11,156 bases of DNA from Pseudomonadota bacterium (GTDB lineage Bacteria > Pseudomonadota > Gammaproteobacteria > Halothiobacillales > Halothiobacillaceae). The stretch's first letter is position 1. Each line of letters opens with the position of its first letter. The translations under genes were made by a program, and so were the position numbers. Shown piece after piece: positions 1 to 6,721 of the stretch. The stretch spans positions 1 to 11,156 of the forward strand of contig JAJYPA010000243.1 in assembly GCA_021795795.1 (NCBI GenBank), written 5' to 3'. The notes under the pieces are model-generated. The model searched no databases. It was not told the DNA's origin and worked only from the letters and a program-made list of their open reading frames with translations.

Positions 1-608
1 CCAAGCTGCAAACGGAGATCATGCCAACCTGCCCTGCCGTATTGCAGGAGCACTTCGGAAAGTACGAGAAGATGGTGGCGGGGCTGGCTCTGATTCTGGA
101 CATGGCCGAACGCGCAAACGCAGGTGGGATGATAGGCGCGATTCGTGAGGATCCGATGCTCCGAGCAATCGCTTGGGCAGATTTTCTCGGCGCACATGCC
201 CGCCGCGTTTATCACCTATGGATGCACCCCGAGGTGAGAGCCGCGCAACGCCTGAGTGATGCTCTGCTGCAACGAAAATTGCCTGACCCGTTCACCGTTC
301 CTGATGTGCAGCGCAAAAACTGGGGAGGGCTAGGATCACCCAAGACGATCAGTGCGGCGCTGGAGTTTCTGGAGTCAACCTGCTGGGTTCGTGGTTATGT
401 CCAAGAGTCTGGAGCCAAAGGTGGCAGGCCCTCGCCGAGGTTCGAGGTAAACCCAAAAATCTACCGAATGAACGCAGAAAAGGACGTTACAAAACCTACA
501 AAACTGTCAACCGAGGGGTTTAGTAGATTTAGTAGCGTGCCATCTAGCGTTCGTGAAAATATTTTTTCTGACGACGACGACATCGACTTTGAGGATATCC
601 GGCCATGA
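1..608 (+). CDS. DUF3987-type replication protein (primase/helicase-like), C-terminal part
   Basis: The reading frame is already open at the left edge (K-L-Q-T-E-I precede the first ATG at 21), so this is the 3' end of a longer gene; the ATG at 21 is internal. The visible ~201 residues match the C-terminal part of DUF3987 (YfjI-type) proteins. First comes a helical block with the family's H-x-x-K-Y pattern (HFGKYEKMVAGLALILDMAE), then a helix with HARRVYHL. A winged-helix-like tail follows, with DPFTVPDVQRKNW, GL, a helix ending in FLES, and GGRPSPRFEVNPK. A strongly acidic tail (DDDDIDFED) ends the protein. In known elements such proteins sit with integrases on satellites, prophages and islands and are thought to act in element replication. 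The stop overlaps the next gene's start (ATGA at 605-608), implying translational coupling. The N-terminal ATPase or primase part is outside the window, so activity cannot be assessed. Confidence 0.8.
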   Translation, partial: KLQTEIMPTCPAVLQEHFGKYEKMVAGLALILDMAERANAGGMIGAIREDPMLRAIAWADFLGAHARRVYHLWMHPEVRAAQRLSDALLQRKLPDPFTVPDVQRKNWGGLGSPKTISAALEFLESTCWVRGYVQESGAKGGRPSPRFEVNPKIYRMNAEKDVTKPTKLSTEGFSRFSSVPSSVRENIFSDDDDIDFEDIRP

Positions 609-1084
609 ACGCAGCGCAGATAATCGTGGACATTGTTAATTGCGGTGGCTCCATATACATGCAGGATGGGCGGCTCAAGGTCAAGGGCATCCCTGCTGTT
701 TTAGTGTCGGTAGTAAAATCTCATAAGGTAGCGTTAATGGCATTATTGTCGCCATCAACCCCCTCCGCCCAATCCATCCAAAATGAGAGTGGAGGTCAAC
801 CAGATACTGCTACGGATCAACCTGAGTCAACGAAAAAACCTTTATTACCTGATGAGTTAACCATACCTCGGCAGGAATGCGCGAGCAGTAGCAGTGAATA
901 TATGGGTACCGACTGGGTTTGCTGCCGGGATTGCCGGAGCTATCTGCCCGGCAAGCCATTGCCTTCACAAAGCCTTGGAAGGTGTCTGGCCACTGCGAAC
1001 GGGGCGCCGCCCGGTGAGGGATCTGGCTACAAGGCATGCTTCCCTTTGGCCACCAGGAGATGCCCAAAATTCATGCCAATTTAG
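605..1084 (+). CDS. Small protein with TubC-N-like docking domain and C-terminal cysteine cluster
   Basis: This 159-aa protein overlaps the upstream gene by four bases; a GAGG lies 10 nt before its ATG. Residues 1-48 resemble the TubC N-terminal docking domain: a helix (AAQIIVDIV), a short hairpin (SIYMQDGRLKVKG), then a helix ending SHKVALMALL. Residues 50-95 are a low-complexity Ser/Pro/Gln linker. Residues 104-153 hold a cysteine cluster: W104-V-C-C-R-D-C110, C127, C145 and C153, which could bind zinc or an Fe-S cluster. TubC-N domains are known from NRPS/PKS assembly lines, but short TubC-N-like proteins coupled to DUF3987 genes also occur on mobile elements, where their role is not established. 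Context suggests a replication accessory or regulatory role in the same element. Function is unknown; the gene call itself is solid. Confidence 0.75.
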   Translation: MNAAQIIVDIVNCGGSIYMQDGRLKVKGIPAVLVSVVKSHKVALMALLSPSTPSAQSIQNESGGQPDTATDQPESTKKPLLPDELTIPRQECASSSSEYMGTDWVCCRDCRSYLPGKPLPSQSLGRCLATANGAPPGEGSGYKACFPLATRRCPKFMPI

Positions 1085-1281
1085 GTTATGCCGGAAGGAC
1101 ATGCTACTCCGATAGTCACAATTTAGCCTGATAACGGACGCGGGAAGGCCTCAATATAACCGGATTATGGCCACATCTTGAGTCAATGATGGAAAATGTT
1201 CTGTGTATAGAAACCCCCATAAAAAAGTTTCAGTACATCGTACTAGGCCCATGAGGAAATGATATAATTAAGGAGATATTT
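1085..1281. promoter_or_regulatory. Intergenic region upstream of the integrase, with short palindrome
   Basis: This 197-bp AT-rich spacer separates the TubC-like gene from the integrase and probably holds the integrase promoter. It contains a perfect small palindrome, AGTAC-ATC-GTACT (1232-1244), about 40 bp before the integrase ATG, which could be an operator or an integrase or excisionase site. A TATAAT hexamer at 1263-1268 lies too close to the start codon to serve as -10 box for an mRNA that keeps the Shine-Dalgarno sequence (the +1 would fall inside it). No clear rho-independent terminator was seen for the upstream genes. Confidence 0.35.
1270..1276 (+). promoter_or_regulatory. Strong ribosome binding site of the integrase
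   Basis: AAGGAGA lies 5 nt before the ATG at 1282, a near-consensus Shine-Dalgarno sequence that fixes the start of the recombinase. Confidence 0.7.
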
Positions 1282-2322
1282 ATGAATCGTGAAACCAGAG
1301 ATAAAGATGTTGTGTTATCCATGCCAGAACTTCAAGGGTTCTCGACCACGAAAGAATATCAGGCGGCGATGCAGCGTTGGGTGAGAGATTCTTTATTGTT
1401 AAAAGGAGATAACGGCAATCAGCGCAAACCTGTCACGGTGCAGACACTCCGGGCAAAAGCGCACATGCTCGAGACCAGATTTGGTGATCTACATCGCGCT
1501 GCGCTCTGGATGATTGGAGACGATGCCCAAAAGAGCTTGCGTCCATCCACCTATCGGGGGTACAGATTGGCGATAGAACAGACATTAACAGATCGTAATG
1601 ATCAGGAGGGGCTGCTGATTATTTCGCGCGCTCAACAAGACTTTAAAAAAGCCAAGACCGCCAAGGCTTCTACTCGGCGCCGAAGAAAGACGGTTGCTCC
1701 ACAGGATATTAAGAAAATAGCAGATTGGCTAGGCGAAGAAGGCGTACGGAGGTCAAAAAAAATGGTGGCCACCCTTCATGATGCAAGGTACGCTGGTTGG
1801 CCGATTCGCACGCTCGCTATGTTTTTGGCCACTATTGGCACTGGACTGCGGCCCAGTGAATGGCAACATGTGGAAACTCGTTATGACGCAGATGGCGCGC
1901 CTTACCTTTGGGTAAGATGTGCCAAAACTCAGGGTGATATAGTTCTGTACCGCGGCGTCCCGTGGCCTCCAGATGGCGGTCCATATCAGATTAGTCTTTC
2001 AGCGCATATGGAGGAGATGGGCGAATTCATGGCCAATGGTGGCAGTTATGAACAATATCTCAGGACGTGTAGGCGCTGGCTCCATAAAGCAAACAATGCA
2101 GTTTTCACTGACAGGAAAATGGTGATAGATTTTCTTTCTGGGCGGCATACATTTCATGCAAAACTACTTAATGATGGGGAGTACAGTTTGGCGGATATTG
2201 CCGCGATCATGGGGCATTCAACCATGACGGATCAGGTCTATGGAAAAGGCAAACGAAGTGGGGGATTCAGCGCATCCGTTCAAGCAATTTTAACGCCAAA
2301 GAATACTGATCCTAAGCCATAA
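1282..2322 (+). CDS. Tyrosine recombinase / phage-type integrase
   Basis: This 346-aa protein has the two-domain layout of tyrosine recombinases, which catalyse site-specific strand exchange through a covalent 3'-phosphotyrosine. An N-terminal SAM-like core-binding region lies at about residues 25-120, followed by a basic linker (TRRRRKT, 131-137). The catalytic domain shows R190 in GTGLRPSEW, K215 in the beta-hairpin (CAKTQ), R288 in SGRHTF, H312 in MGHSTMT and the nucleophile Y320 in QVYGK. The usual His of the H-x-x-R box is replaced: L285 occupies that position, followed by S-G-R288. All other catalytic residues are present and the length is normal, so the enzyme may be active. It follows the DUF3987 and TubC-like genes and probably marks one end of an integrated element. 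I could not identify the attachment site. Confidence 0.88.
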   Translation: MNRETRDKDVVLSMPELQGFSTTKEYQAAMQRWVRDSLLLKGDNGNQRKPVTVQTLRAKAHMLETRFGDLHRAALWMIGDDAQKSLRPSTYRGYRLAIEQTLTDRNDQEGLLIISRAQQDFKKAKTAKASTRRRRKTVAPQDIKKIADWLGEEGVRRSKKMVATLHDARYAGWPIRTLAMFLATIGTGLRPSEWQHVETRYDADGAPYLWVRCAKTQGDIVLYRGVPWPPDGGPYQISLSAHMEEMGEFMANGGSYEQYLRTCRRWLHKANNAVFTDRKMVIDFLSGRHTFHAKLLNDGEYSLADIAAIMGHSTMTDQVYGKGKRSGGFSASVQAILTPKNTDPKP

Positions 2323-2619
2323 GCTCCACGGTCTGACATGCCAGGTGCGCAGGTTTAAATATGGTTGCGCGCTGTTCAACCAAGATTTTTCGAAGAGTTG
2401 CGGATATCCGCCAGAGCTGCTGGGATAATAATGTTGCATTCTGCATAAACCTTGCATGCGGCACCCCGAAAATAATATTTTATGCCCGCCAGCGATGATT
2501 GATATCACCCAATGACGGGTAGGCAGTGAAGCAGTCCTTCCTGTCCACCTTGGGAACGAGTAATGTCGACCATGAGCGACCGTCCAGACACATCTCGCTT
2601 AAAGGTGGTAGTTTATGTG
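2323..2619. other. Gene-free spacer after the integrase
   Basis: About 300 bp without a convincing gene. No tRNA, terminator with T-run or direct repeat that could be an att site was recognised. On the - strand, one frame stays open through 2480-2620 (it reads, for example, DGRSWSTLL and YPSLGDINHRWR), which may be a relic of a coding sequence of unknown kind. The 3' part lies against the IS21 relic. Confidence 0.4.
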
Positions 2620-2989
2620 GGCGACTTTCACCAAGACGGAAGAGTAGCTTCCGTATAACCGAAATTGCGCACCAGAGCAGCATGAATGATGGTGCATTGT
2701 ATACCCTCAGCAGCCCACCTGGTGATTTGTTCCTCGTGTTCTGTGAGCGTGGATGCGCTGGGCAGGAGCAGCCTGCTGGCGGTGATGCTGCAAGGACAGC
2801 GAGGTCGCCGTCGTCGGGGTAAAGGTTGCTTCGGGTCCAGCCAGCCCGTGTAGCGTTGCCTGATGACGTGGTGCGCCCAGTTTCTTGCGCCCCATGAGGT
2901 CTGGAACGGGCAATCACTCGATCCCGGCCCCCCTAGCGCATACGCACCAAAATTGGGTACATCGTAAATATCTCAAACCTATTACCCAT
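2620..2989 (-). pseudogene. istA: Decayed istA (IS21 transposase) 5' fragment
   Basis: The start is still recognisable: GGAGG at 2995-2999, 5 nt before the ATG at 2989, which opens MGNRFEIFTMYPILVRMR, like the MANR...ILxLH starts of IstA proteins. A TAG stops it at 2933-2935. Further on, in a second frame (2759-2643), the protein reads LTEHEEQITRWAAEGIQ, then TIIHAALVRNFGYTEAT, matching the second helix-turn-helix region of IstA (typically I-x-x-W-x-x-x-G-x-x-x-x-x-I-H-x-x-L). The following GSYSSV motif of the family is found in a third frame (about 2652-2635). At least two frameshifts and one nonsense codon are present and the DDE catalytic domain is missing, so this is non-functional. Confidence 0.65.
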
Positions 2990-3065
2990 GCTTACCTCCC
3001 AAAAGCAGGGAGGGTAACCGATCCACGGGAAGTCCAAGACCCTACTACTAAAGCACTATGTGGGG

Positions 3066-3165
3066 GGCTCCTTTATACCGATCCGGAAGTGGCGCTATTA
3101 CGCCGATCCCAGGGTGACGCAATTATGCCGACTACGTTTTGGCTCCATATTGCCGATCCGTGACA
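3066..3165 (-). repeat. IS21 multiple terminal repeats, four copies at 25-bp period
   Basis: Four + strand units start at 3066, 3091, 3116 and 3141 with the pattern GGCTCC-N-ATT-N-TGCCGATCC. The cores CCGATCC fall at 3078, 3103, 3128 (mutated to CCGACTA) and 3153, exactly 25 bp apart. The outer boundary TGACA ends at 3165. The exact phase, about 2.4 helical turns, is expected for a transposase array binding at regular intervals along the DNA. Confidence 0.75.
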
Positions 3166-3459
3166 GTTATCCTATTGAAATATCAAAGCACGTCTCGCGG
3201 CAAGACGGCGGTGTGCGGTTGGAGATGCGAGTGGGTAGGCGGGGGGGGGATGAAATGGTCCGGAGACATGTGTTGATTCAATCGAGCAAAAAGCAGTTAA
3301 GGTCTTGCGACGGCTGGTAATGCCCCCGTCGGTTTAGCCAAGGCATTTTCGTAAATCGGGCGATAAAAAACAGCGGAGGTGCGCAGAAATTAGTTGAACC
3401 TAAGACCACACTCTGGTAGTCTCCATTGAAAATAGAAACATAGGCCGCATAGGGTTCTT
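3166..3459. promoter_or_regulatory. Spacer upstream of the three-gene cluster, with a G9 tract
   Basis: About 290 bp between the IS21 end and the nuclease gene. It has no convincing gene and carries a run of nine G at 3241-3249. The promoter of the downstream cluster should lie here; candidates are TTGAAC (3393-3398) and TTGAAA (3426-3431) as -35 boxes, but neither has a good -10 box at 17 bp, so none is called. An AGGG at 3451-3454 precedes the next start by 5 nt. Confidence 0.35.
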
Positions 3460-4230
3460 ATGAACCTAGAAGAAATTCTCGAACAGAGTCTCGCCCGGGT
3501 CGACCAGCCCGTCGGCAATGCTGAGAAAGCCATAAGTCGACAGCGCCTCACGCAGTTCATTGCGTTTCATTATCTTCCATTCAATGCATTACGCAATCAT
3601 CTCTACGGAACCACTAAGCCAAGCAATCCTTTGACGGGAGAAGCCCGACGAATCGGCGACTTTCTGGTCGCTGCGAAAGTTCTCGACTACTGCAAGGGGC
3701 TCTATCAAAGCCCAAATGATAACGACATCACCCGTTATCTTCGTGGTGGATGGCTAGAAGAGTACATATTTCTCTGTTTGCGGGAAGCTGGCGCTGATGA
3801 GTGTTACTATAGCTTGCCCATTCATTGGGGAGACAACAACCCTCCCTCCTGCTTTGAAATTGATGCAGCCGCGTACCATGCGGACAATGTGGTTTTCGCG
3901 TCCTGCAAGACACTGAATCCTTGGCCCAAGGACGGTACGTCGACGCAACTACGCCGCTTCATGTCTGAGGCGTTGAGTTGGGAACACTTGTTCTCTCAAG
4001 GGCGGGCAAAGTGTCTGGTGGTTACGACCATCGAATTCATTGACCGCAAGCGCAAAACCGTTCGGCTTTCCAATCTCTTTGAACAAGCGGAGTACATGAA
4101 CGAGGTGTTGGTGGGCATGGAAACGCTCGACTGGGACCAAATGGTCAAATTGTGCGGTATGCTGATTCAAGGCGCGGCCATGGAGGAAATCGCGCATACC
4201 GAATATGAAATGGAATTGCATTGTTGCTGA
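3460..4230 (+). CDS. PD-(D/E)XK nuclease-like protein, Card1/DUF1887-type C-terminal domain without CARF
   Basis: The 256-aa product has a central restriction-endonuclease-like fold: RGGWLEEYIFLCLREAG (95-111; the conserved E of the first helix is E100 or E101), then FEIDAAAY (132-139; D135 is the metal-binding Asp), then VVFASCKTL (144-152; K150 is the catalytic Lys). The order GGWLEEY / E-x-D / CKT is that of the nuclease domain of Card1/Can2 (DUF1887), cyclic-oligoadenylate-activated DNases and RNases of type III CRISPR. Here the residue two before the Lys is Ser148 rather than Glu, and residues 1-90 do not look like a CARF sensor. The protein therefore probably receives its signal from a partner. 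Start: ATG at 3460 with AGGG 5 nt upstream. The 3' end overlaps the next gene by 26 bp, so the two are likely co-translated. Nucleic acid cleavage is inferred; the Ser may mean reduced or altered catalysis. Confidence 0.65.
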   Translation: MNLEEILEQSLARVDQPVGNAEKAISRQRLTQFIAFHYLPFNALRNHLYGTTKPSNPLTGEARRIGDFLVAAKVLDYCKGLYQSPNDNDITRYLRGGWLEEYIFLCLREAGADECYYSLPIHWGDNNPPSCFEIDAAAYHADNVVFASCKTLNPWPKDGTSTQLRRFMSEALSWEHLFSQGRAKCLVVTTIEFIDRKRKTVRLSNLFEQAEYMNEVLVGMETLDWDQMVKLCGMLIQGAAMEEIAHTEYEMELHCC

Positions 4231-6592
4231 CCGGGAGACGCTATTGGATGCGCATCAATTTACGATTTTTTTAGCATCACGATTTGATGAATTTGATGAT
4301 ATACGCCATGCCGTCCACGATAAAATAACTAGTTTTAATAGTCATGGTTTTGCGCTTAAGGCTGTTAACCTTAATGACCGACAGGTATCTGCGGATAGTC
4401 CAATAACCAGAAGTCTGGGCTATGTACGTGAATCTGATGTTATGATTCTTCTTTTGGGCGACACCTACGGTTCCGTTCCAAAAGGTTATGACCAATCCTA
4501 CACCCATCTGGAATATGAAGAAGCGTGCAAGGACGAAAATGGCGTCGATGTGTTGGTATTTTGTATAGGGCGCAGCTACGCCGATGGCAAAATATCTTAT
4601 TCTGATGACACAAGACTTGCCGCATGGCAAAGAGATATTCAGGATAATCAGACTATCGGATTCTACCAGCCAACCCAGACTCCCGATGAGATAGCCAAAG
4701 ACATTTTTCAAAGGCTTTTGGAAAATCTTTATGAGCTATCATTGGGTAAGATATACGCAGAACAGGGGGAAGAAGAAGCTATCCTGGAAGTAGCGGAGGC
4801 TGAGGAGGATGAATCGTCTTTCGGCGGAAAGAACGAAATCGAATATCTGAGTAAGCTGATTTTAGGCAAGCCTACGAACATGCTGGAATCGTGGAACCTA
4901 GACACAAATTCTACGCTCTCTGCAATGGCTGCGGAGTGGGTTGTGGACGCTGCAAAAGCCAAGTCGCTTGGCAATTACCGTATTGCGGCTCAGAATCTTC
5001 AAAGAGCGCTTGAATACAAGCCGCTGAATTGGGACATAAACATCGACTTGGCGGAACTCTATGCAAAGCGTGGAAGCCGGAAACGACTTTTTGAAGCTAA
5101 AGAGCTTGCTCTGCAGGCCTCGCGGATTGCGGAATCACAGCAACTGTCTTACCACGCGGCTTACGGATATATCATCGCTTCAGAAGCCTCCCGTAAACTT
5201 GAGGATAAAGAAACTGCACTGGCTTACAGCCAGAGGGCCATGCAAACCATGGGTGACCGGGTTTTTGTTTCGGCCTATATAGAGCACGCGAGGAATCTTC
5301 TTCTCGCAGATAGAAAGCAGGAGTCCCTTGATTATCTCAAAACGGTGTTGCGTATTAGCACCGCAAAATTTCGTACCGTATTGCGTGACCCTTTCTTCAA
5401 TCCGGTCCGGAATGATATCAATAAGATGATACGTCAATACAAAGTATTGCTCATTGAAAAAATATCGCCCATCATTGACAATGAGCGTTTACTTCTGACT
5501 CTGATGGCAAATCCCAGGCAGCCGCTTTCCGTGGACGTCGGTCAATCACTGCAATCCATTGTCGAAACTGCGAGGACATCTCTTCGCAATCAGCGCGGTC
5601 TTGCTGCAGCACTTTTCGGAAAAGCTGAAACCCTTCATAGACAACTTGAAACCTCAGTCAATAACATAGCTAATAATGTATTTCGACTGCCTGAAAACAT
5701 CCGCGGCCTTGAAATCGTGCGATGGCAGAAGAAGGAGGGCGATATCGTGACGCACGGTGACACGCTCTTCGTCTATCGGTGGAAACCCGGAGGTGACCCA
5801 AAAGAGTGGCAATATAGCGGCAATAGCGTAGTGCGCATTTATCGCATACTGAACAAGTCAGGCATTGCCAATCAGGATAACCGGAATTTGTGCACGTTTG
5901 TCCCAGAAAATTACGTCATTCCCCAACCAACGCAGTATGACCAATATTGTCAACGATTGGAACAGATGAAGTTGAAGCTGAAGCTATTGCAGGAAGCTAC
6001 AGAGGTGTTACAACGTAGACGCACTGCAGTCACACTTGGCAGCATCTTTTTGATGTTGGCGGCATTGTTGCTGATGGTCATGCAACAAGCAACCTCTATG
6101 GCTTTTTTTTCCTTGTTTATCGGAACGATGTTGCTGATATATGGATTCAAATACAGTGGTTACCGTACTCTTCGACTCAAACATTTTGTCTCTGACGCGC
6201 AAATCAACAGACGGTGGCTGTTTGCCACGAAGGAGGAAACTAAGACTCTAATCGCTGAAGAGGTCAAGCGACGGGAAGAGCAGTTGGCCGATGCAGCACA
6301 ATTTCGTACTCAAGTGTCCGAATCGCTTAGACAGTTTATTCGCCTTTTGAGTCGTCAGCCCAATAAGCTATTTCCTTTTGGCAGCCGATTTTCTCAGGAG
6401 TCGGGGAAACTTCTTCGTGTTGCCAAAGACGATGACAATATCACAATCATGCCGGTGCTCAAAGATTTCCCGAAATGGTTGGGTGTAGACTACGACAACG
6501 ATTACCCAACTTATTGGTTGGGTAGGATCACTACCAGACCATCTGATAGGCAGACTGTATTATCACTTAGGGGATTCTTTGATGAGGCATGA
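4205..6592 (+). CDS. DUF4062 - TPR-like - lipoyl-like barrel - 2TM membrane protein
   Basis: This 795-aa multidomain protein starts with a DUF4062 domain (about 18-125), a TIR/deoxyribosyltransferase-like Rossmannoid fold. It shows TIFLASRFDEFDDIRHAV, then SDVMILLLGDTYGSVP, then QSYTHLEYEEACKD, all family hallmarks. Residues 245-385 are helical TPR-like repeats (YRIAAQNLQRALEYKP, WDINIDLAELYAKRG, ETALAYSQRAMQT). Residues 500-570 resemble a lipoyl or HlyD-type barrel (EIVRWQKKEGDIVTHGDTLF), without a biotinyl MKM motif. A charged helix (575-606) leads to a TM hairpin (about 609-626 and 631-648), then a coiled-coil-like stretch (675-715) and a C-terminal domain. Start: ATG 4205 lies within the upstream gene and lacks a well-placed Shine-Dalgarno; TTG 4244, with GGGAG 6 nt upstream (4233-4237), would begin just before the DUF4062 core and is a real alternative. 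DUF4062 proteins are frequent in conflict loci. Probably the membrane-anchored signalling or effector component of the cluster; exact function unknown. Confidence 0.7.
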   Translation: MKWNCIVADRETLLDAHQFTIFLASRFDEFDDIRHAVHDKITSFNSHGFALKAVNLNDRQVSADSPITRSLGYVRESDVMILLLGDTYGSVPKGYDQSYTHLEYEEACKDENGVDVLVFCIGRSYADGKISYSDDTRLAAWQRDIQDNQTIGFYQPTQTPDEIAKDIFQRLLENLYELSLGKIYAEQGEEEAILEVAEAEEDESSFGGKNEIEYLSKLILGKPTNMLESWNLDTNSTLSAMAAEWVVDAAKAKSLGNYRIAAQNLQRALEYKPLNWDINIDLAELYAKRGSRKRLFEAKELALQASRIAESQQLSYHAAYGYIIASEASRKLEDKETALAYSQRAMQTMGDRVFVSAYIEHARNLLLADRKQESLDYLKTVLRISTAKFRTVLRDPFFNPVRNDINKMIRQYKVLLIEKISPIIDNERLLLTLMANPRQPLSVDVGQSLQSIVETARTSLRNQRGLAAALFGKAETLHRQLETSVNNIANNVFRLPENIRGLEIVRWQKKEGDIVTHGDTLFVYRWKPGGDPKEWQYSGNSVVRIYRILNKSGIANQDNRNLCTFVPENYVIPQPTQYDQYCQRLEQMKLKLKLLQEATEVLQRRRTAVTLGSIFLMLAALLLMVMQQATSMAFFSLFIGTMLLIYGFKYSGYRTLRLKHFVSDAQINRRWLFATKEETKTLIAEEVKRREEQLADAAQFRTQVSESLRQFIRLLSRQPNKLFPFGSRFSQESGKLLRVAKDDDNITIMPVLKDFPKWLGVDYDNDYPTYWLGRITTRPSDRQTVLSLRGFFDEA
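4233..4237 (+). promoter_or_regulatory. Candidate ribosome binding site for an alternative TTG start (4244) of the DUF4062 gene
   Basis: GGGAG followed by six bases and TTG at 4244. The TTG-initiated protein would begin 13 codons after ATG 4205, directly ahead of the first DUF4062 strand, whereas the ATG lacks a Shine-Dalgarno at proper distance. This site would decide the start if TTG is used. Confidence 0.4.
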
Positions 6593-6598
6593 CCTCAT
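6582..6598 (+). other. Short hairpin spanning the DUF4062 stop codon
   Basis: ATGAGG - CATGA - CCTCAT is a perfect 6-bp inverted repeat with a 5-nt loop that contains the TGA stop (6590-6592). There is no T-run, so it is not an intrinsic terminator. It could affect mRNA stability or coupling, or be chance. Confidence 0.3.
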
Positions 6599-6721
6599 AC
6601 CCGTTGTAATGCAGATGCTCTCCGATGGTAAGAACAGGTGGCACGGGTGTCTGGTAGGGATCCTTTCGTTTACGCACTCAGAACACTCCGCATCGCACTT
6701 TGTTAAAAATAACGTTGCAGG

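Larger units (their letters stand above)
2620..3165 (-). mobile_element. IS21-family insertion sequence relic (one terminus plus start of istA)
   Basis: Read on the - strand, the element begins with TGTCACGGATCGGCAATATG at 3165, a typical IS21-family end with TG outermost. It continues with four terminal repeats at exact 25-bp spacing (3141, 3116, 3091, 3066), each ending in the CCGATCC core (the 3116 copy reads CCGACTA). A fifth bare core lies at 3018-3024. Such multiple terminal repeats are the IstA-binding sites of this family. Behind them come a Shine-Dalgarno sequence and a decayed istA. No second terminus, no istB and no intact transposase were found, so the inner and distal parts are deleted; the left limit given is approximate. 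Confidence 0.75.

Noticed and set aside
1263..1268. TATAAT as a -10 box for the integrase
   Set aside because: Transcription would start within the Shine-Dalgarno sequence, so it is not a plausible leadered promoter.
2480..2917. Open frame of 145 codons on the - strand
   Set aside because: It spans the decayed istA in the wrong frame for the helix-turn-helix motif and has no recognisable domain, so it is not called as a gene.
3060..3320. Open frame of 86 codons on the + strand
   Set aside because: It runs through the IS21 terminal repeats and the G9 tract; the protein is an artefact of non-coding repeat sequence.
5703..5915. Biotin or lipoate attachment in the barrel-like segment of the DUF4062 protein
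   Set aside because: No MKM or DKA-type modification motif is visible; only the barrel-like fold pattern is supported.
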